Position numbers and translations under genes: made by a program. A DNA stretch of 9,428 bases from Actinomycetota bacterium (lineage in GTDB: Bacteria; Actinomycetota; Actinomycetes; Mycobacteriales; Micromonosporaceae). This document shows, one piece after another, positions 7,107 through 9,428 of this stretch; position 1 is the stretch's first letter, and each line of letters begins with the position of its first letter. The notes beneath the pieces were generated by a model. It was not told the DNA's origin and did no database searches. It saw nothing but the letters and a program-made list of their open reading frames with translations. The stretch covers positions 1 through 9,428 of the forward strand of contig VAXX01000376.1 in NCBI GenBank assembly GCA_005885115.1, in the 5' to 3' direction.

Positions 7107-7191
7107 CCGCCTGGCCCGCATCCTGGGACGGTTGTCGACCAAGTAACCCGGGAAAGTAGACGAAGCCCGGGACGTCGGTGACACTCGACGG

Positions 7192-7998
7192 ATGGATCCG
7201 ATCCTGGCGCTGGCCGGCCTCGGGGTCGGCATCGTGGTCGGCCTGACCGGTATGGGCGGCGGCGCGCTGATGACGCCGATCCTCGTGCTGGTCTTCGGTA
7301 TCCCGCCGGTCGCGGCGGTGTCCAGCGACCTGGCGGCGAGCGCGGTGATGAAGCCGTTCGGTGGGCTCGTCCACGCCCGGCGCGGCACCGTGCTCTGGCC
7401 GGTGGTCGGCTGGCTGTGCGTGGGGAGCGTACCGAGCGCGTTCCTGGGGGTACTCCTGCTGCGCCTGATCGGTAGTGACGCGACCGTGCAGCGGGTGATC
7501 CAGGTGGCGCTGGCCGTGGCGCTGCTGCTGGCGGCCGGCGGGCTGGTGGCCAAGGCCTACCGCGGCCGCCGGGACCGCGCTGGCGACAAAGAGCCGGCGG
7601 CGGTACGGGTCCGGCCGCTGCCCACCGCCCTGCTGGGCGCCGCCGGTGGGCTGGTCGTCGGCCTCACCTCGGTCGGCTCCGGCTCGCTGATCATCGTCGT
7701 GCTGCTGATGCTGTACTTCTTCGGCGACCTGCACCTGGACATCGCCGCGGCCGTGCTGATCGGTTCGATTCCGGGGGTACTCATCGGGGCCCGGCTGTCC
7801 TCGCGCGCCCCCAACGCCGTGGTCCGGGCCGCCCTCGTGGTCGTCCTCGTGGCCAGCGCGCTGAAACTGTTCGGACTGTCCAACCTGGTCGTCGCCGGCA
7901 CGGCCGGTGCCGTGGCGCTCGCGGCCGTCGTGTTGACCCTGCGCGGGCGGGTGGCCCGGCCGGTACCGGTCGCGGTCGAGGACCCCGCGCTGAATTGA
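7192..7998 (+). CDS. TSUP family (TauE/SafE) membrane transporter
   Basis: A 268-residue integral membrane protein. Two related halves each start with the family's glycine-rich motif: GLTGMGGGALMTP (18-29 region) and GLTSVGSGSLI (157-167). Hydrophobic helices lie at about 5-20, 27-45, 68-92, 101-121, 145-160, 164-178, 184-201, 210-226 and 230-250. A charged loop, AYRGRRDRAGDKEP, lies at 122-135. Members of this family move sulfite, sulfonates or related anions, or export organosulfur compounds; the substrate cannot be told from sequence. The ATG at 7192 has no clear ribosome binding site. The 85-base gap upstream holds only two CCCGGG copies (7147-7152, 7166-7171) and a poor candidate -35 (TTGTCG, 7132) and -10 (TAGACG, 7157) with an overlong 19-base spacer. 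Confidence 0.88.
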   Translation: MDPILALAGLGVGIVVGLTGMGGGALMTPILVLVFGIPPVAAVSSDLAASAVMKPFGGLVHARRGTVLWPVVGWLCVGSVPSAFLGVLLLRLIGSDATVQRVIQVALAVALLLAAGGLVAKAYRGRRDRAGDKEPAAVRVRPLPTALLGAAGGLVVGLTSVGSGSLIIVVLLMLYFFGDLHLDIAAAVLIGSIPGVLIGARLSSRAPNAVVRAALVVVLVASALKLFGLSNLVVAGTAGAVALAAVVLTLRGRVARPVPVAVEDPALN

Positions 7999-8008
7999 CG
8001 TACCCGCA

Positions 8009-8034
8009 ACCGATCCCCGGGTGCGACGATCGGT
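8009..8034. repeat. Inverted repeat ACCGATC-N12-GATCGGT just before the epimerase start
   Basis: ACCGATC (8009-8015) and GATCGGT (8028-8034) are perfect reverse complements around 12 bases. The element fills most of the 39-base gap between the TSUP stop and the epimerase ATG at 8038. It could be an operator, a weak transcription end for the TSUP gene without a T-run, or an RNA stem masking the translation start. No ribosome binding site is evident in the gap. Confidence 0.4.
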
Positions 8035-8037
8035 GCC

Positions 8038-8790
8038 ATGCGGGTACTCGTGGTGGGCGGATCAGGGTACGTGGCCGGCCTGTTCCTTCCGGCGCTCGCC
8101 GCGCGGCACCCGACCCGGATCCTGGACCGCCGCCCGCCACCGGACGGTCCAGCCGAGGTCGAGTACCTGGCCGGCGACGCCACCGACCACGCCGACCTGC
8201 GCCGGGCCAGCGCCGGGATGGACACGGTGGTGCACTGCGCGATGGGCAGCACGGCGTGGCGAACCCCGGCGGGAGCCGCCGACGCCTTCGACGTCAACGT
8301 CAAGTCGGTGCACCTGACCCTGCTCGCCGCGCGGAGCAACGGAGTACCGCACGCGGTGTACATCAGCTCGATGTCGGTGTACCGGCGGCTGACCGCGCGG
8401 CGGCTCGACGAGTCCGTACCGCCCGACGCCACCGACCTGTACGGGCTGACCAAACGCCTCGGCGAGCAGGTGTGCCAGGCCGCCACCGTACGCTGGGGAA
8501 TGTCGGTCAACATCCTGCGGCTGGCCTGGCCGACGCCGGACGGGATGTGGCCGGCGTGGGCACCGGACGGGCAACCGGTCCGGCGCCGCGCCGCGGGCGG
8601 CTCCCCCATCGACGCGACCGCCGCCAGCGACCTGTCCAGCGCGGTCCTCGCCGCCCTGGCGCACCGGGACGGCTGCCAGATCTTCACGATCAGCGGGGAC
8701 CGGTCGGCCGGGCTGTGGAGCACCGCCAAGGCCGGCGAGGTACTGGGTTGGGGGCCGACCTTCCCGCGGCCGGCCCCCGAAACGCCCTGA
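8038..8790 (+). CDS. NAD(P)-dependent epimerase/dehydratase-like protein (extended SDR family)
   Basis: A 250-residue protein with an N-terminal Rossmann fold: MRVLVVGGSGYVAG, with the dinucleotide-binding GGxGYVAG at 7-14 (Ala13 replaces the third glycine of GxxGxxG). AGDATD (45-50) is the usual acidic adenine contact region and VVHCA (64-68) the strand-4 motif. YISSMSVY (108-115) supplies the Ser, and YGLTK (135-139) is the catalytic Tyr-x-x-x-Lys. The short C-terminal domain is smaller than in sugar-nucleotide epimerases of about 310-330 residues, so the substrate is uncertain. It follows the TSUP gene by 39 bases and may be co-transcribed. Its stop lies one base from the stop of the convergent gene on the minus strand. 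Confidence 0.88.
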   Translation: MRVLVVGGSGYVAGLFLPALAARHPTRILDRRPPPDGPAEVEYLAGDATDHADLRRASAGMDTVVHCAMGSTAWRTPAGAADAFDVNVKSVHLTLLAARSNGVPHAVYISSMSVYRRLTARRLDESVPPDATDLYGLTKRLGEQVCQAATVRWGMSVNILRLAWPTPDGMWPAWAPDGQPVRRRAAGGSPIDATAASDLSSAVLAALAHRDGCQIFTISGDRSAGLWSTAKAGEVLGWGPTFPRPAPETP

Positions 8791-8791
8791 C

Positions 8792-9428
8792 CTATCGCAG
8801 ACCGATGTTCACGTAGTAGGTCTGCCCGTCGTCCAGGGTCACCCCGACCCGCCAGTAGTTGCCGCCGGTACCGGTCTTCCAGTTGTAGATGTACTGGCTG
8901 CCGTCCCACCGGTACGTGGTACCGGTGTCGCCCAGGTCGGTGTACGCCGACTCGTCCACCGGCATGCTCATCGAGCTGCCCTTGGCCGGGGTCGGCCAGC
9001 CGGGCAGGGTGTTCGCCTGGACCACCGTGCCGTCGCTGCGCTTGAGCACGAACTTGGCCGGGACCGTGCTGCCCGCCTTGAAGATGCTGATCGACTGACC
9101 GACCTGGTGGGCGGTGTCGTTGACCGGCTGGAGGAACCCGTCCCACCGGTACACCACCCGGTAGCTACCGGTCCGGGTCGCCGTGTTGCCGGCCCTGTCG
9201 GTCGCCGTCGCGGTGTACGTGAACGTGCCGACCCCGTTGGCCCTGCCGCCGCTGACCGTCACCGTGCACGAGCCGACACCGGAGAAGCTGTCACTGGCCG
9301 TACAGGTGGCGGCCGGGACGGCGCCGAGGGTGTAGAAGCCGTTGTCCACGTTGACCCCGGTGATCGTCGGCTTCTCCTGGTCGATGGCGATCCCGCCGAC
9401 CGTGGCCGAAGCCGTGTTGCCCGCGTTG
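8792..9428 (-). CDS. Secreted Ig-like repeat protein with C-terminal PxKF-type domain; 5' part outside window
   Basis: The frame is open from the right edge for 211 residues to a TAG at 8792-8794; the start and any signal peptide lie beyond 9428. The visible N-terminus, NAGNTASATV, ends one beta-sandwich repeat. A second repeat runs DQEKPTITG to DRAGNTATRTGSYRV. It has two cysteines (TCTASDSFSGVGSC) that probably form a disulfide, and the DxAGNT signature typical of bacterial Ig-like/HYR repeats. The last 120 residues, from VVYRWDGFLQPV, hold GSTVPAKFVLK, the PxKF motif, and end in WRVGVTLDDGQTYYVNIGLR. Such domains cap extracellular enzymes and adhesins of actinomycetes. The catalytic or binding domain should be in the missing 5' part. 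No sorting signal or membrane anchor follows the domain. Confidence 0.85.
   Translation of the reverse strand, partial: NAGNTASATVGGIAIDQEKPTITGVNVDNGFYTLGAVPAATCTASDSFSGVGSCTVTVSGGRANGVGTFTYTATATDRAGNTATRTGSYRVVYRWDGFLQPVNDTAHQVGQSISIFKAGSTVPAKFVLKRSDGTVVQANTLPGWPTPAKGSSMSMPVDESAYTDLGDTGTTYRWDGSQYIYNWKTGTGGNYWRVGVTLDDGQTYYVNIGLR

Noticed and set aside
7147..7171. Two CCCGGG copies as a terminator after the coiled-coil gene
   Set aside because: Each copy is self-complementary, the pairing is only 6 bp with a 13-base loop, and there is no T-run.
5594..7553. Long antisense frame (612 residues, minus) and an alternative plus frame (521 residues) over the coiled-coil gene
   Set aside because: Low-complexity repeats mirroring the heptad-rich coiled coil; no start signal as good as GGAGGT before 5850.
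1..9428. TTA leucine codons (bldA-dependent control)
   Set aside because: I found none in the sense frames of the annotated genes.

Overview
The window is very GC-rich (roughly 70% or more by eye). GC-ending codons dominate, GTG starts are common, and long antisense open frames appear everywhere. With a SapB-type lanthipeptide locus, a DivIVA/Scy-like coiled-coil protein, a STAS anti-anti-sigma protein and a PxKF-type surface protein, this points to a filamentous actinomycete. Micromonosporaceae is my best guess from gene content and from the dense use of GTAC-containing words; this is inference, since no marker gene is present.

Layout. (1) Positions 1-5107, minus strand: a class III lanthipeptide cluster in the ram/amf order, read from right to left. 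It comprises a lanthionine synthetase LanKC (2565-5107), a 42-residue precursor LanA (2477-2605), and two ABC exporter half-transporters (797-2413, and 800 leading off the left edge). The precursor carries two Ser-x-x-Ser-x-x-x-Cys ring motifs, as SapB/RamS does. (2) Positions 5266-5676, minus: a STAS-domain anti-sigma factor antagonist. (3) Positions 5850-7106, plus: a long coiled-coil protein with a DivIVA-type N-terminus, divergent from the STAS gene. (4) Positions 7192-7998, plus: a TSUP (TauE/SafE) membrane transporter. (5) Positions 8038-8790, plus: an NAD(P)-dependent epimerase-like Rossmann protein. (6) Positions 8792-9428, minus: the C-terminal part of a secreted repeat protein ending in a PxKF-type domain, running off the right edge.

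How the cluster should work: LanKC phosphorylates and eliminates Ser residues of LanA and cyclises Cys onto them; the two ABC half-transporters, probably a heterodimer, export the product, a likely amphiphilic SapB-like morphogen. As read here, however, LanKC is broken: the kinase region has lost the segment between the hinge and the catalytic loop, with a frame change at about 4139-4150. The first ABC transporter also appears to lack about 17-20 residues at the start of TM5. The cluster may be decaying, or the assembly may have lost short GC-rich segments at these points.

Non-coding features of note are a perfect 13-bp hairpin between lanA and the transporter genes, an exceptionally strong ribosome binding site for lanA lying inside the lanKC frame, inverted repeats in the lanKC promoter region and in the STAS/DivIVA divergent region, and roughly fourfold over-representation of the tetranucleotide GTAC. 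No rRNA, tRNA, CRISPR array or mobile element was seen.
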